Assembly: GCA_035533295.1 (NCBI GenBank)
Contig: DATLUA010000002.1
Span: 1 to 64,000, forward strand
Direction of reading: 5' to 3'
DNA: 64,000 nt
Origin: JAGWJU01 sp035533295
GTDB taxonomy: Bacteria > Elusimicrobiota > Elusimicrobia > UBA1565 > UBA9628
Under the pieces are notes generated by a model. The model searched no databases. It was given only the letters and a program-made list of their open reading frames with translations, and was not told where the DNA came from. Numbering within the stretch: position 1 is the stretch's first letter; each line of letters begins with the position of its first letter. Positions 41,165 to 50,502 of this stretch are shown here, piece by piece. The position numbers were made by a program, and so were the translations under genes.

Positions 41165-42364
41165 ATGAATTTTGATCTCGACGCCGAGCACGTGGAGCTC
41201 CAGCGCCGCGCCAAAGAGTTCTGCCAAAAGGAAATCGCCCCCAAAGCCCAGGCCAACGATGCCAAGGAGACGTTCCACTGGGACACGGTCCCCGCTCTGC
41301 GCCGCATGGGCTATTTCGGAATCACGTTCCCTAAAAAATACGGCGGCCAGGAGCTCGATGAGCTTTCGCTGTGCCTCATCCTCGAAGAACTGGGCGCGGC
41401 CGACGCCGCCGCGGCGCTCACCATCGAGTCGCACAACGGCCTGTGCACCAACCATATCTACCTTAATGGTAACGAGGAACAGAAAAACAAGTATCTGCCT
41501 TTATTGACTTCGGGCGAGATGCTGGGCGGCTGGGCGCTGACCGAGCCCGGCTCGGGCTCGGACGCGGGCGCGGCCAAAACCAAGGCGATCTTCGACGGCG
41601 AGCAGTGGATTTTAAACGGCTCCAAGACCTTCACCACCCAGGGCTCGGTCGCGGGCGTCTACGTGGTCTTCGCCCAGACCGGCGACCCCGACGCGGGCAA
41701 AAAAGAGCTGACCGCCTTTCTCATCGACAAAGGCACTCCGGGATTCACCGTCGGAAAAATTGAGCACAAGATGGGCATTCGCTCCTCGGACACGGCCCAG
41801 CTTCACCTGCACGACGTCAAGCTCGACCCCGACCGCATGATCGGGCCCAAGGGCAAGGCCTTCGGCGCGGCGCTGCGGATTTTGGACGGCGGCCGGGTCG
41901 CCATCTCCGGCATCTCGGTGGGCATCGCGCGCGCGGCGCTGGACGAAGGCGTCCGCTGGGTCGCCGCCCGGAAGAGCGACTACGGCATTGTCCCCGAGAA
42001 CCCGGGACTCACGTTCGCGCAGCGCACGCTCGCGCAAATCGCGGCCGAGGTGGACGCGGCCAGGCTCCTGACCCACCGCGCCGCGTGCCTGATGGACGCG
42101 GGCCGGCCCTTTTCCAAGGAAGCCTCCATGGCCAAGCTCATCGCGGGAGACCTCGCCATGCGCGCGCCCACGGAAATCCTGGACGTCATCGGCCCCGAGG
42201 GCGCGTCCCTGGACTGCCCGGTCCAGCGCGCCTTTCGAGACGCCAAGCTCTACCAGATCGGCGAAGGTTCGAGCCAAATCCAGCAATTGGTCATCAGCCG
42301 CATGCTGCTGGCCGACAAGCCGCAAGCCGCGGACAAGAAAAAAGCCGCCGCGCACGCTTCATGA
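41165..42364 (+). CDS. Acyl-CoA dehydrogenase (butyryl/short-chain type)
   Basis: The 399-residue flavoenzyme introduces the alpha-beta double bond into acyl-CoA and passes electrons to ETF. Motifs are 'FGITFPKKYGGQELDELS', 'GGWALTEPGSGSDAGAAKT' (flavin/substrate-binding signature 1), 'KMGIRSSDTAQLHLHDVKLD', 'GGRVAISGISVGIARAALDE', and near the C-terminus 'DAKLYQIGEGSSQIQQLVIS', where the Glu of GEG is the catalytic base position of short-chain types. The substrate could be butyryl-CoA or a similar short acyl. It overlaps ileS by ATGA. Confidence 0.92.
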   Translation: MNFDLDAEHVELQRRAKEFCQKEIAPKAQANDAKETFHWDTVPALRRMGYFGITFPKKYGGQELDELSLCLILEELGAADAAAALTIESHNGLCTNHIYLNGNEEQKNKYLPLLTSGEMLGGWALTEPGSGSDAGAAKTKAIFDGEQWILNGSKTFTTQGSVAGVYVVFAQTGDPDAGKKELTAFLIDKGTPGFTVGKIEHKMGIRSSDTAQLHLHDVKLDPDRMIGPKGKAFGAALRILDGGRVAISGISVGIARAALDEGVRWVAARKSDYGIVPENPGLTFAQRTLAQIAAEVDAARLLTHRAACLMDAGRPFSKEASMAKLIAGDLAMRAPTEILDVIGPEGASLDCPVQRAFRDAKLYQIGEGSSQIQQLVISRMLLADKPQAADKKKAAAHAS

Positions 42365-45204
42365 GCGAGAGCGTCAAGGCCGAAGCCTCGCCTTATTCCG
42401 CGACGCTCAACCTTCCGCAAACCGAGTTCCCAATGCGCGGGGACCTGCCCAAGCGCGAGCCGGAAATTCTCAGACGCTGGGCCGGGCTCTACGCCAAAAT
42501 GCAGGAGCGGCAAGAGGGCCGCCCATCCTTCGTCCTGCACGACGGCCCGCCTTACGCCAACGGCCGCATTCATATCGGCCACGCCCTGAACAAAATCTTG
42601 AAGGACATGTCGGTCAAGTCCCGCGCGCTTATGGGTTTTTCAACGCCCTACGTGCCCGGCTGGGACTGCCGGGGGCTCCCCATCGAAACCGCGCTCTTGA
42701 AAGAAATGAAGACATCCAAGCGCGGCATCAAGGACGTGCCCGCCTTCCGCAGGGCCGCCGCCGAGTTCGCCGAGAAATTCATCACGATTCAAAAAGAGGA
42801 GTTCGAGCGCCTGGGCGTTTTGGGCGATTGGGAACACCCCTACAAGACGATGGCCCGCGGCTACGAGGCCAAAATCTTGGAGGCTTTCCGCCGGCTGCTG
42901 CTCAATGGCTACATCTACCGGGGCTTGAAGCCTGTTTACTGGTGCATCACCTGCGAGACCGCGCTGGCCGAGGCCGAGATCGAGTACAAAGACAAGACCT
43001 CGCCGTCGGTCTACGTGGCGCTTCCCATCAAAGAAGGCCCGAAAGAACTCCGCGACAAGGACGTGCTCGTCTGGACGACGACTCCCTGGACGCTGCCCGC
43101 CAACATGGCCGTCGCTTTTAATCCCGACGAAGATTACCGCCTTGTCACCGTGGAAGGGCCGGATATTCCCGGTGGGAAAAGGGACATTTTGTTGGCCGGC
43201 AAACGCCTCGCCGCGGTTGAGCAGGAACTGAAATTAACAAAATACAGCCAGGGCCGCAGCTACAGCGGCGCCGAACTCGTCAGCGCACAACTGGCCTGTG
43301 AAACCCCTTTCGGCGAAAGGCGCTCTGTCGCCGTGGCAGCAAACTACGTCACCATGGAAGACGGCACCGGAATCGTACACACGGCCCCCGGACACGGCGC
43401 GGATGACTTCCAGACCGGGCAGAAATACGGTTTGGAGACGCTTTGCCCCGTGGACGGCGCGGGACGATTCACCGATGAAGCCCCGGAATTTTTGCGCGGC
43501 GTGAGGGTTTTTCCCGAGGGCAACGACGCCGTCATCGCCGATTTGAAGGAACGCGGCCTACTGCTGGCCCAGAAAAACATCCAGCACAGCTACCCGCACT
43601 GCTGGCGGTGCAAGAACCCCGTCATTTTCCGGGCCACGGAGCAGTGGTTCCTGAATTTGGAAGGCCCGGCCCAATCAGGCTCCTTGCGCGGGAAGCTCCT
43701 GGCCGCGATAGAAGCCGTTTCCTGGATTCCCGAGGCCGGCAAAGCCCGCATTGCCAGCATGGTGGAGAACCGTCCGGATTGGTGCTTGTCGCGCCAGCGC
43801 ATTTGGGGCACGCCGATTCCGATTCTTCACTGCGCCAATCCCACGTGCGCCCAGCCGATTAAGGAAGAAACTGTCTTCATCGCCATTGAGGGCAAGGTCG
43901 CCAAGGACGGCGACGGCTTCTGGTTCGAGAACCCGGGCGCGGAAGTCTCCGCCGAAACCTGGAGCTTTCTGCCGCGAAACCTGCGCTGCCCCGCCTGCGG
44001 CCATGAGAGCTTTCGCCGCGAGACCGACATCTTGGACGTCTGGATGGACTCGGGCGCCTCGTGGCTGGCCGTGCTGGGAGCCGGCGCGGAAAATCCGCCG
44101 GACGTTCCGGCCGCGGACCTCTACCTGGAAGGCTCGGACCAGCACCGCGGCTGGTTCCAAAGCTCGCTGGTGCTTTCCACAGCCCTGGCCGGCCGCGCGC
44201 CCTACAAAACGGTCTTGACCCACGGCTTCGTTTTGGACGAGCGCGGCCGGGCCATGCACAAATCCGCGGGCAACGTCGTCTCCCCTCAAGACGTGATCGG
44301 CAAGATGGGCGCGGACGTGCTGCGGCTCTGGGTCGCCCTGGCGGATTACAACGACGACGTGCGCATCTCGGACAAGCTTCTGGAAGTGCCGGCCGAGGCT
44401 TACCGCAAGTTCCGCAACACCGTGCGCTACCTTCTAGGCAACACTTTCGATTTTGACCCGAAACAAAATTCCATCCCGCCCGAAAAACTGCCGGAGCTTG
44501 AGCGCTATATCCTGGAGCTCCTGGCCGCGCTTCAAAAGGACGTCATGGAAGACTACGGAGCGTTCCGCTTCCGGACCGCGGCCAGGCGCTTCATTGATTT
44601 TTGCGCGTCCGACCTCTCTTCCTTCTACCTCGACATCGTCAAGGACAAGCTCTACACCTTTCCTAAAAACGATCCGGCTCGCCGCGCGGCGCAGACTGTG
44701 ATGGCCGAAATCCTGGAGCGCCTTCTGCTTTTGGCCGCGCCCATCCTGTCGTTTACCGCCGAGGAAGCCTGGCAGATGGGGCCGCGCCGATGGAGCCGAC
44801 GCGAAAGCGCCTTCCTCGCGGATTTACCTAAACATGGGATGCGACCGGACGGCGGCGGCAAGGACTTGGCCGCGAAGTGGAGCCACATCCGCCGCATCCG
44901 GGCAGTCGCGCAAAAAGCCCTGGAAGAAGCGCGCGCGGCCAGGAAAATCGGCAGTTCGCTCCAGGCGGCGGTGACGCTTTCAGGCGAGGGCGCGGCGCTT
45001 CTGGACGAGGACGGTTGGAGCGAGGCGCTTTTGGTCTCGCGCGTGCGGCGGGAAACCGGGCCCGGCGAAGTCAAAGCCGCGGTCTTGCCGATCGCCGGTC
45101 CCAAGTGCGCCCGCTGCTGGCGCTACCCCGAGGACGTGGGCGCCGATTCCCGGCATCCCGATTTGTGCGGCCGATGCGCCAAGCACCTCAGTCTCCAAGC
45201 CTAA
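42361..45204 (+). CDS. ileS: Isoleucyl-tRNA synthetase
   Basis: The 947-residue class I synthetase has 'LHDGPPYANGRIHIGHALNK' (HIGH) at the N-terminus, 'PGWDCRGLPIE', a CP1 editing domain ('VWTTTPWTLPANMAVAFNPD', 'DGTGIVHTAPGHGADDF'), 'LEGSDQHRGWFQSSL', and the second signature as 'GRAMHKSAGNVVSP', where the usual KMSKS reads MHKSA. The C-terminal zinc finger has 'CARCWRYPED' and 'CGRCAKHL'. The chain is slightly longer than the E. coli enzyme. The altered KMSKS (first Lys replaced by Ala, first Ser by His) keeps the important second Lys. It overlaps both neighbours. Confidence 0.95.
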   Translation: MSESVKAEASPYSATLNLPQTEFPMRGDLPKREPEILRRWAGLYAKMQERQEGRPSFVLHDGPPYANGRIHIGHALNKILKDMSVKSRALMGFSTPYVPGWDCRGLPIETALLKEMKTSKRGIKDVPAFRRAAAEFAEKFITIQKEEFERLGVLGDWEHPYKTMARGYEAKILEAFRRLLLNGYIYRGLKPVYWCITCETALAEAEIEYKDKTSPSVYVALPIKEGPKELRDKDVLVWTTTPWTLPANMAVAFNPDEDYRLVTVEGPDIPGGKRDILLAGKRLAAVEQELKLTKYSQGRSYSGAELVSAQLACETPFGERRSVAVAANYVTMEDGTGIVHTAPGHGADDFQTGQKYGLETLCPVDGAGRFTDEAPEFLRGVRVFPEGNDAVIADLKERGLLLAQKNIQHSYPHCWRCKNPVIFRATEQWFLNLEGPAQSGSLRGKLLAAIEAVSWIPEAGKARIASMVENRPDWCLSRQRIWGTPIPILHCANPTCAQPIKEETVFIAIEGKVAKDGDGFWFENPGAEVSAETWSFLPRNLRCPACGHESFRRETDILDVWMDSGASWLAVLGAGAENPPDVPAADLYLEGSDQHRGWFQSSLVLSTALAGRAPYKTVLTHGFVLDERGRAMHKSAGNVVSPQDVIGKMGADVLRLWVALADYNDDVRISDKLLEVPAEAYRKFRNTVRYLLGNTFDFDPKQNSIPPEKLPELERYILELLAALQKDVMEDYGAFRFRTAARRFIDFCASDLSSFYLDIVKDKLYTFPKNDPARRAAQTVMAEILERLLLLAAPILSFTAEEAWQMGPRRWSRRESAFLADLPKHGMRPDGGGKDLAAKWSHIRRIRAVAQKALEEARAARKIGSSLQAAVTLSGEGAALLDEDGWSEALLVSRVRRETGPGEVKAAVLPIAGPKCARCWRYPEDVGADSRHPDLCGRCAKHLSLQA

Positions 45205-45686
45205 GCCTTGCCTCCCGCGCCGCCGTCATCGCGGCGCTTTTCGGGATTGATCGCCTAAGCAAACTTTGGGCCGTCAAGTGCCTCAAACCCACGGCCGTCA
45301 TCCAGGTCTTTTCTTTTTTTCGCTTCGTCTATGTCGAGAACACCGGCATGGCTTTCGGATTGGGCCGCCACCGCAATGAGCTTTTCCTGGTCCTCTCCAC
45401 GGCGCTGCTGCTTGTCCTCCTCTATCTGCAGAAACTCTGGGCGAAGAAAAATCTCTGGATTCAGCTCGGACTCCTATTGATCATCGTCGGGGCCTTGGGC
45501 AATATTTGCGACCGGGTTTTATACGGGCACGTGGTGGACTTTCTGGATTTGCGCATCCTCTCGTTCGATGTCTTCAACGTGTTCAACGTCGCGGATTCTT
45601 GCGTGAGCGTCGGCGCGGTCTGCCTGGGGCTCGGAATTTTAAAGGACGACGCGGAAGAGAAGCGCGGCGGGAAGCCCGTCAGTTAG
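45174..45686 (+). CDS. lspA: Lipoprotein signal peptidase II
   Basis: The 170-residue inner-membrane aspartyl protease cleaves prolipoprotein signal peptides. Four hydrophobic segments are visible. The catalytic Asp residues are in 'GALGNICDRVLYGHVVDFLD' and 'FNVFNVADSCVSVG', and the conserved 'VENTGMAFGLGRHRNE' loop precedes them. The start ATG lies 31 bases inside the end of ileS, the common ileS-lspA arrangement. Several lipoproteins in this window (25942, 47729, 53527) would be its substrates. It converges with the next gene with a 4-base tail overlap. Confidence 0.93.
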   Translation: MRQAPQSPSLSLASRAAVIAALFGIDRLSKLWAVKCLKPTAVIQVFSFFRFVYVENTGMAFGLGRHRNELFLVLSTALLLVLLYLQKLWAKKNLWIQLGLLLIIVGALGNICDRVLYGHVVDFLDLRILSFDVFNVFNVADSCVSVGAVCLGLGILKDDAEEKRGGKPVS

Positions 45687-46219
45687 CTGGACGGATGCTC
45701 CATCTTCCAAACGTGGTTTCCAAATAAATAGCCCCCTCCCGCCGCGAACAAAAGACCCAGAAATCCGAAGCCAAAAACCGACATGGCCACATAACCGGCA
45801 TATGCGCCGGTAAGAACGCCGTTGCGGTTAGCCCTTTTGTCGCCCCCTCCCGTCTTCGGGGCCGCGACGCCGACTTCTTCGTGCGGAGCCGGGACGGACA
45901 GATTATCAGAGGACCCGCCCTGCCCAACGGCCTCATGCAGATCATACGATTGAGCCCTTTGGTTGATTTCGCCCTGGGATTTCGCGTCTCCACTCTGCGC
46001 CGCCTTATTCGGAACATCGACGACCGCAGGAACCGAGTTCCGACATGGGCCGCCCGTATCCAAGGGACTTAAATCGCCGCAGGCACCGGCCTCCTGCAGC
46101 GTGGTCTGCGCCTTGCCGCCTTTATCTTGGATGGTCCCCTGGGACTGAGACTGCGGCCAAGCAACGGCGCAGGTCAAAACGAACGCCACCACGGCCGCTC
46201 CCAGTCTTATTCCTTTCAT
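45683..46219 (-). CDS. Exported protein with C-terminal membrane anchor, unknown function
   Basis: The 178-residue protein has a signal peptide (MKGIRLGAAVVAFVLTCAVA, cleavage near WPQ). A hydrophilic Gln/Gly/Ser/Asp-rich middle contains one Cys pair (residues about 47-59), and a Gly/Phe-rich hydrophobic segment near the C-terminus ('AMSVFGFGFLGLLFAAGGGY') could span the membrane. I do not recognise a domain. Its promoter is near-consensus (TTGACA-17-TATTCT), and AAGGTGAGG provides a ribosome-binding site 11 bases before the ATG. It is comparable in style to the secreted low-complexity protein at 6311-6808 but not clearly homologous. Confidence 0.65.
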   Translation of the reverse strand: MKGIRLGAAVVAFVLTCAVAWPQSQSQGTIQDKGGKAQTTLQEAGACGDLSPLDTGGPCRNSVPAVVDVPNKAAQSGDAKSQGEINQRAQSYDLHEAVGQGGSSDNLSVPAPHEEVGVAAPKTGGGDKRANRNGVLTGAYAGYVAMSVFGFGFLGLLFAAGGGYLFGNHVWKMEHPSS

Positions 46220-46238
46220 AAATACAAGCCTCACCTTC

Positions 46239-46267
46239 AGAATAAAGGAAGAACTTGACCCTGTCAA
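46239..46267 (-). promoter_or_regulatory. Sigma70-type promoter of the 45683-46219 gene
   Basis: On the minus strand consensus TTGACA (46262-46267), a 17-bp spacer and TATTCT (46239-46244) precede a short leader with ribosome-binding site AAGGTGAGG. It is one of the strongest promoter matches in the window. Confidence 0.75.
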
Positions 46268-46291
46268 GGGCCTACCAAAGTAAAAATTCGG

Positions 46292-47701
46292 TTAAAAACC
46301 GCGGCTTGCCCGTCGCAAAAGGCCGACAAGCTCAACGTGGGAGGTTTGGGGAAACAAGTCCACCGGCTGGACTCGTTCGAGCTTGTAGCCCGCGCGCGAA
46401 AGCAGCCCCGCGTCCCGCGCGAAGGTGGCTGGATTGCAGGAAACGTAGACCACGCGCTCGAAGGACCGGTGCGTTAGGGCGCGCAGCGCGCCGGGCAAGA
46501 GCCCTTGCCTCGGCGGGTCGACCACCGCGGCGCAGGCTCCGGAGAGTTCGGCGGAAAGCTGGCGCAGGATTGATTCCACCCGTCCGGCCAGAAACCGGGC
46601 ATTTTTGATTCCGTTCCTGCGCGCGTTGGCCCCGGCGTCTTGGACCGCCTCCGCATTCTCCTCGACGCCGATGATTTTATCCGCCGCGTCGGACAGCCAC
46701 GCGGTGAGCGTGCCCACGCCGCAATAAAGGTCGAGAACTCGGTCGAACCTGGGAGCGCCCTCCGCCAGCGCCGAACGGGCGGCGGCGTAGAGGATTTCCG
46801 CGGCGGGAGTGTTCACCTGTAGGAAGGCTCCCGGCGAGGCCGAGAACAAAAACTTCCCGACTCGCTCCTCGATGCGTGGAACGCCCCAAAGCCGCGTCCA
46901 GCGCGGCCCCAGGACCACCGAGGTTTTCTCCGGCTGCACGTTGAGGTAAATCGAAGCCAGCTCCGGCGTCCCGGCGCGCATCTCTTCGACGAAGCGATCC
47001 CCATCCGGGAATTCGGCCGACCGTACGGCCAAGGCAATCAACGCCTGCCCCTGGGTATTGGTGCGCGCGAAGAAGTGCCTAAGCCATCCCCCGCCGCTTT
47101 TTTCATCGTAAACCTTCCAGTTGAAGCGGCGCGCCAACGCCTTGGCCTTTAACGCCAGGCGCACCGCCAAGTCCGGCTGGACCGGGCAGGCGGAAAAATC
47201 CGCAATCTGGTGGCTCTGCGGAGCGTAGAATCCCGCGATAATTTCGTTTTTTCCATTAATGCCGAAAGGAATCTGGACCTTATTGCGGTAGCCCCATATA
47301 TAAGGAGAGGCCAGCGTCGGGAGCACCTCGGCGCCCGTAATCTTGCCGATGCGGCGCAGACAGTCCTCCACGATGCCCCGCTTATATTCCAGCTGCGCCG
47401 GATAGCTCAAATGCTGCCAATCGCAGCCGCCGCAAAAAAGGCCAGAGGAACCCGGGCGAAAATGGAGGGGGCACGCCGGATCGACCCGGTCCGGACCGGG
47501 CGCCACGACGCGCAGGATTTTAGCGCGGGCATAGGTTCCCTTGGTCGAGACGATTTCGGCTTCGATTTCATCGCCAGGAGCGCCGTAGGGAACAAAGACC
47601 ACGCGCGCGGAATCTTGCGCCCGGGCGATGGCCTCTCCCTCGGGCGCCAAGCGCTCGACCTTGAGCCTCAAGACCTGACGTTCTCCGGACACGGCCTTCA
47701 T
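46292..47701 (-). CDS. 23S rRNA (uracil-5)-methyltransferase, RlmD/TrmA family
   Basis: The 469-residue SAM-dependent RNA methyltransferase has an N-terminal TRAM domain ('VLRLKVERLAPEGEAIARAQ' through about 60) and an iron-sulphur cluster region with Cys residues in 'DPACPLHFRPG' and 'FCGGCDWQHL'. The methyltransferase core has 'VLDLYCGVGTLTAWLSDAAD', 'VDPPRQGLLPGAL' and the catalytic-Cys motif 'VYVSCNPATFARDAGLL'. The cluster-containing type most often modifies 23S rRNA U1939 (RlmD), but RlmCD-type specificity cannot be excluded. Starting at 47701 it is divergent from the exported protease gene, with only 27 bases between start codons. Confidence 0.9.
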   Translation of the reverse strand: MKAVSGERQVLRLKVERLAPEGEAIARAQDSARVVFVPYGAPGDEIEAEIVSTKGTYARAKILRVVAPGPDRVDPACPLHFRPGSSGLFCGGCDWQHLSYPAQLEYKRGIVEDCLRRIGKITGAEVLPTLASPYIWGYRNKVQIPFGINGKNEIIAGFYAPQSHQIADFSACPVQPDLAVRLALKAKALARRFNWKVYDEKSGGGWLRHFFARTNTQGQALIALAVRSAEFPDGDRFVEEMRAGTPELASIYLNVQPEKTSVVLGPRWTRLWGVPRIEERVGKFLFSASPGAFLQVNTPAAEILYAAARSALAEGAPRFDRVLDLYCGVGTLTAWLSDAADKIIGVEENAEAVQDAGANARRNGIKNARFLAGRVESILRQLSAELSGACAAVVDPPRQGLLPGALRALTHRSFERVVYVSCNPATFARDAGLLSRAGYKLERVQPVDLFPQTSHVELVGLLRRASRGF

Positions 47702-47728
47702 CCTACAATTTTGTAAAATGGACGCTCC

Positions 47729-48580
47729 ATGAAAATGCGCCCGGCGCTCCTCGCCGCAGCCGCGCTCGCGGCCGGGGCCTGCGTTCCCTACCCGCAGAGC
47801 GGCCCGGACGAATCCGGCGCCGGAAGCGCGCCCGCCGTCACCCAGGGCTCCTTCGGGCCGCTCGACGCGGGCGCCAGCCGAGTCGACAGCCTGCATTTCT
47901 CCGTGCATGCTTACGGCGATCAAGCCGCCAACCAAATCTCGGCCGCGGCCGAGACCGATTACAACAACATCATGATGGACACCAACCTTTACTCCTTCAT
48001 GCCCCAGACCGGGCTCTATCAGATTTATGTCTATGCCGACCAAGCCGAGTACCTAAAGAAGACGGGCCAGCCGGGCTGGTCCGGGGGCATGGCTTACGGC
48101 AACTCCATCTACACCTACATGAGCCAGCAGCTTTACCCCATCTTGGCCCATGAAATGACCCACGTCATTTTCTACGAGTACATGCGCTACCCCGGCGGTG
48201 AAATAAATTCTCAGCACCGCTGGGTCAACGAGGGGTTGGCCGTTTATGAGGAAGAAAAAGCGGCCTCCGGCGGACAGGGTTTGGTGGACATCTTCCCGAG
48301 CGTGCGGCCCACCATGGTCCAAAGCCCCATCCCGATGGATCAGATGATCAGCCTGGCCCCGGCGACCGAAGAGGCCCATACGGTCAGCGTTTGGTACTGC
48401 GAGGCCGAAAGCCTGGTCCAATTCATGATCGAGCACGGCGGACGCATGGGCTTCTCGCAGTTCCTGGCCGCCCTGCAAAAGGGCCAAACTCTCGATCAAG
48501 CGGTCGCCGCGGGATTTCCCGGCACCTGGAGCAACCTGGCTTCTCTCTACAGCGCATGGAAGACATCCCTTTTGCAGTAA
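47729..48580 (+). CDS. Lipoprotein metalloprotease-like protein (HExxH gluzincin)
   Basis: The 283-residue exported protein has a lipobox in 'LAAGAC' (Cys18). The mature part contains 'YPILAHEMTHVIFYEYMRYP' (HExxH zinc motif) followed about 30 residues later by 'RWVNEGLAVYEEEKA', where the Glu in N-E-G is the third zinc ligand expected in gluzincins of the peptidase MA group. Length and layout fit a membrane-anchored periplasmic or surface peptidase; substrates are unknown. A TAAAAT lies nine bases before the ATG, so the leader is very short. The end overlaps the P-type ATPase-like gene by 25 bases. Confidence 0.8.
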   Translation: MKMRPALLAAAALAAGACVPYPQSGPDESGAGSAPAVTQGSFGPLDAGASRVDSLHFSVHAYGDQAANQISAAAETDYNNIMMDTNLYSFMPQTGLYQIYVYADQAEYLKKTGQPGWSGGMAYGNSIYTYMSQQLYPILAHEMTHVIFYEYMRYPGGEINSQHRWVNEGLAVYEEEKAASGGQGLVDIFPSVRPTMVQSPIPMDQMISLAPATEEAHTVSVWYCEAESLVQFMIEHGGRMGFSQFLAALQKGQTLDQAVAAGFPGTWSNLASLYSAWKTSLLQ

Positions 48581-50502
48581 ACGCCGCGAACCGGGTCCCT
48601 CTAATCCAGATCGCGGCGGGAATCCTCCTGGCCACGCCCATCCTGGCTCAAAACGCCCTGGGGTTTTCCCCCTACACCGGCTTGGCCTTGTCCTTCCTGC
48701 TGGTCTTAGCCGGCGGCTGGAGTTTTCACAAAAGCGCGGCTAGGAATTTTATTTGGAAAGGGCTTGGCGCCGACGCGCTCATCTCGTTTTCTTCTTGGAC
48801 GGCTTTTGTCTCCATCGCGGCCGCCGTCTTGTTCCCGCGCATCCTGCCCGCCGCGACGCGAACCTCCGGCGCGGACATTCTCTGCTCGCTCATAGTTATC
48901 TCCTCTCTCGGGCGCCGTATCGCCGACCGCATGGACGCGCGCGGCGGGCGCGCCCTGGACAGGCTGCTCCGGCTCGCGCCCAAGACCGGAAGAATACTTA
49001 ATTCCTCCGGAGAAAAAACGGTCCCCATCGAGGAGATCGCGGCCGGAGCTATCGCGCATGTCCGTCCAGGGGAGCAAATTCCCGCCGACGGCGTCGTCGC
49101 CTCGGGTTCATCCCTGGTTGACGAAGCGCTCATACACGCCACCCCCCAACCGATCGAAAAAGCCGAAGGAGCCGCCGTGACGGCCGGAGCCCTGAACAAA
49201 TCCAACTCGCTCTGGCTGCGCGCCAAAAAACCGGGCGACGAATCCGAGTTGCGCCGAATCGTGGGCCAATCATCCGCCAAAAGAAATTCAGGTTCGCGTT
49301 TCTTTGGCTTCGCCGATAACGCCGCGGCGCTAAGCCTGCCCCTCGTGCTTATCGCTTCGCTGACCATGGCCGTGATTTGGGCCATTGACGGCCCCAAGTC
49401 GCGCCCCCTGTGGGCTAGCGCCGTTCTTTTCTCCGTCCTATCTGCGGCCTGCCCCTGCGCGCTCGCGCTGTCCGAGCCTCTTGCCGCCCTCTGCGGATGG
49501 CGGCAAGCCCGCAGAAAAGGCGTCAACTTCCGCCGTTTAGGCGCGCTCTCCGGAATGAACCGCATTGACGTCGTCTTGGTCGGCAAGACCGGAGTCTTGA
49601 CCCGCGGGAAACCGAGCGTGGTCAAGGTCGTAGGAGCCAACCCCGGAACGGAGAAAAAATCCCTCGCCGCCGCTCTTTCCATCGCGGAGCGCTCGCCCCA
49701 CCCACTGTCTGAAGCCGTCGCGGCGTACGCCCGAGAGGCCGGCGCGCGGCCTCTTCCGGTCGAATCGTTCGAGATGGATCAGGGCCGGGGCGCCACCGCC
49801 AGAATCGGCGGACGGACCGCGCGGCTGGGCAGCCTGTCCTGGCTCAAGGCCAGCGGCGTCGCCGTCCCGACCGCCGCCATCGGAGGAGCCGTTTCCGCCG
49901 TGGGCTTCGCCTGGGACAAAGACTCTCTTCTTGTCTTTATCCTGGAGGACCAATTTCGGAACGGCGCCGCCCAAGCCGTCGCGCGGCTTAAAAGAATGGG
50001 AATCGAAACCGTGCTGGCGTGCGGGGATCGCAACGAAAGCGCTTACCGGGCGGCCGAAAAGACCGGCATCGCCCGCGTCTTTCCCGAGACCCTGCCCGAG
50101 GAAAAAATGCGCCTCGTCGAAAGGCTCCAGGCCGAGGGAAAACGCGTGGCCCTGCTGGGGCGAAAATTCTCGGATGCCGAGGCCCTCTGCCGGGCGGATT
50201 TTTCCCTTTCAGCCAAGCCCGGTTCCTCTGTCGCCCAGGAAATCGCGGATGTCGTGCTTGAGGACGGCGACATCTCCCGCGTCGCGCGGACTTTCGAAAT
50301 GGGCGACGCTATCCGCCGGGCAGCTCGAAAAAACGTCCTTTGGGCGCTGGGAATAAACGCGCTCCTTCTTCCGGCGGCGGCGGGCGCCCTCTATCCTCGC
50401 TTTGGAGTCCTCATCCCCGAATCCCTCGCGGCCGGGGTCATTCTCGCGCAAATCCTGGCGCAATGGATCAACTCAAGCAGAATCGTGAAGGAGGCGGCAT
50501 GA
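48556..50502 (+). CDS. P1B-type ATPase homolog lacking the phosphorylated Asp (probable pseudoenzyme)
   Basis: The intact 648-residue frame has the layout of a heavy-metal P1B ATPase: paired membrane helices, actuator region, CPC helix 'LSAACPCALALSEPLAAL' (C299, C301), catalytic domain with 'ERSPHPLSEAV' (HP locus 380-383), and C-terminal helices. The enzymatic motifs are broken. DKTGT reads 'VLVGKTGVLTRGKP', with Gly343 in place of the phosphorylated Asp and Val347 for the last Thr. The TGES loop reads 'DEALIHATPQPIEK', the TGD motif reads 'VLACGDRNES', and GDGxND reads 'LLGRKFSDAEAL'. There is no N-terminal metal-binding domain. Active pumping is therefore very unlikely. A regulatory or metal-sensing role is a guess. 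It lies between a lipoprotein protease and queF, overlapping both. Confidence 0.88.
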   Translation: MEDIPFAVNAANRVPLIQIAAGILLATPILAQNALGFSPYTGLALSFLLVLAGGWSFHKSAARNFIWKGLGADALISFSSWTAFVSIAAAVLFPRILPAATRTSGADILCSLIVISSLGRRIADRMDARGGRALDRLLRLAPKTGRILNSSGEKTVPIEEIAAGAIAHVRPGEQIPADGVVASGSSLVDEALIHATPQPIEKAEGAAVTAGALNKSNSLWLRAKKPGDESELRRIVGQSSAKRNSGSRFFGFADNAAALSLPLVLIASLTMAVIWAIDGPKSRPLWASAVLFSVLSAACPCALALSEPLAALCGWRQARRKGVNFRRLGALSGMNRIDVVLVGKTGVLTRGKPSVVKVVGANPGTEKKSLAAALSIAERSPHPLSEAVAAYAREAGARPLPVESFEMDQGRGATARIGGRTARLGSLSWLKASGVAVPTAAIGGAVSAVGFAWDKDSLLVFILEDQFRNGAAQAVARLKRMGIETVLACGDRNESAYRAAEKTGIARVFPETLPEEKMRLVERLQAEGKRVALLGRKFSDAEALCRADFSLSAKPGSSVAQEIADVVLEDGDISRVARTFEMGDAIRRAARKNVLWALGINALLLPAAAGALYPRFGVLIPESLAAGVILAQILAQWINSSRIVKEAA

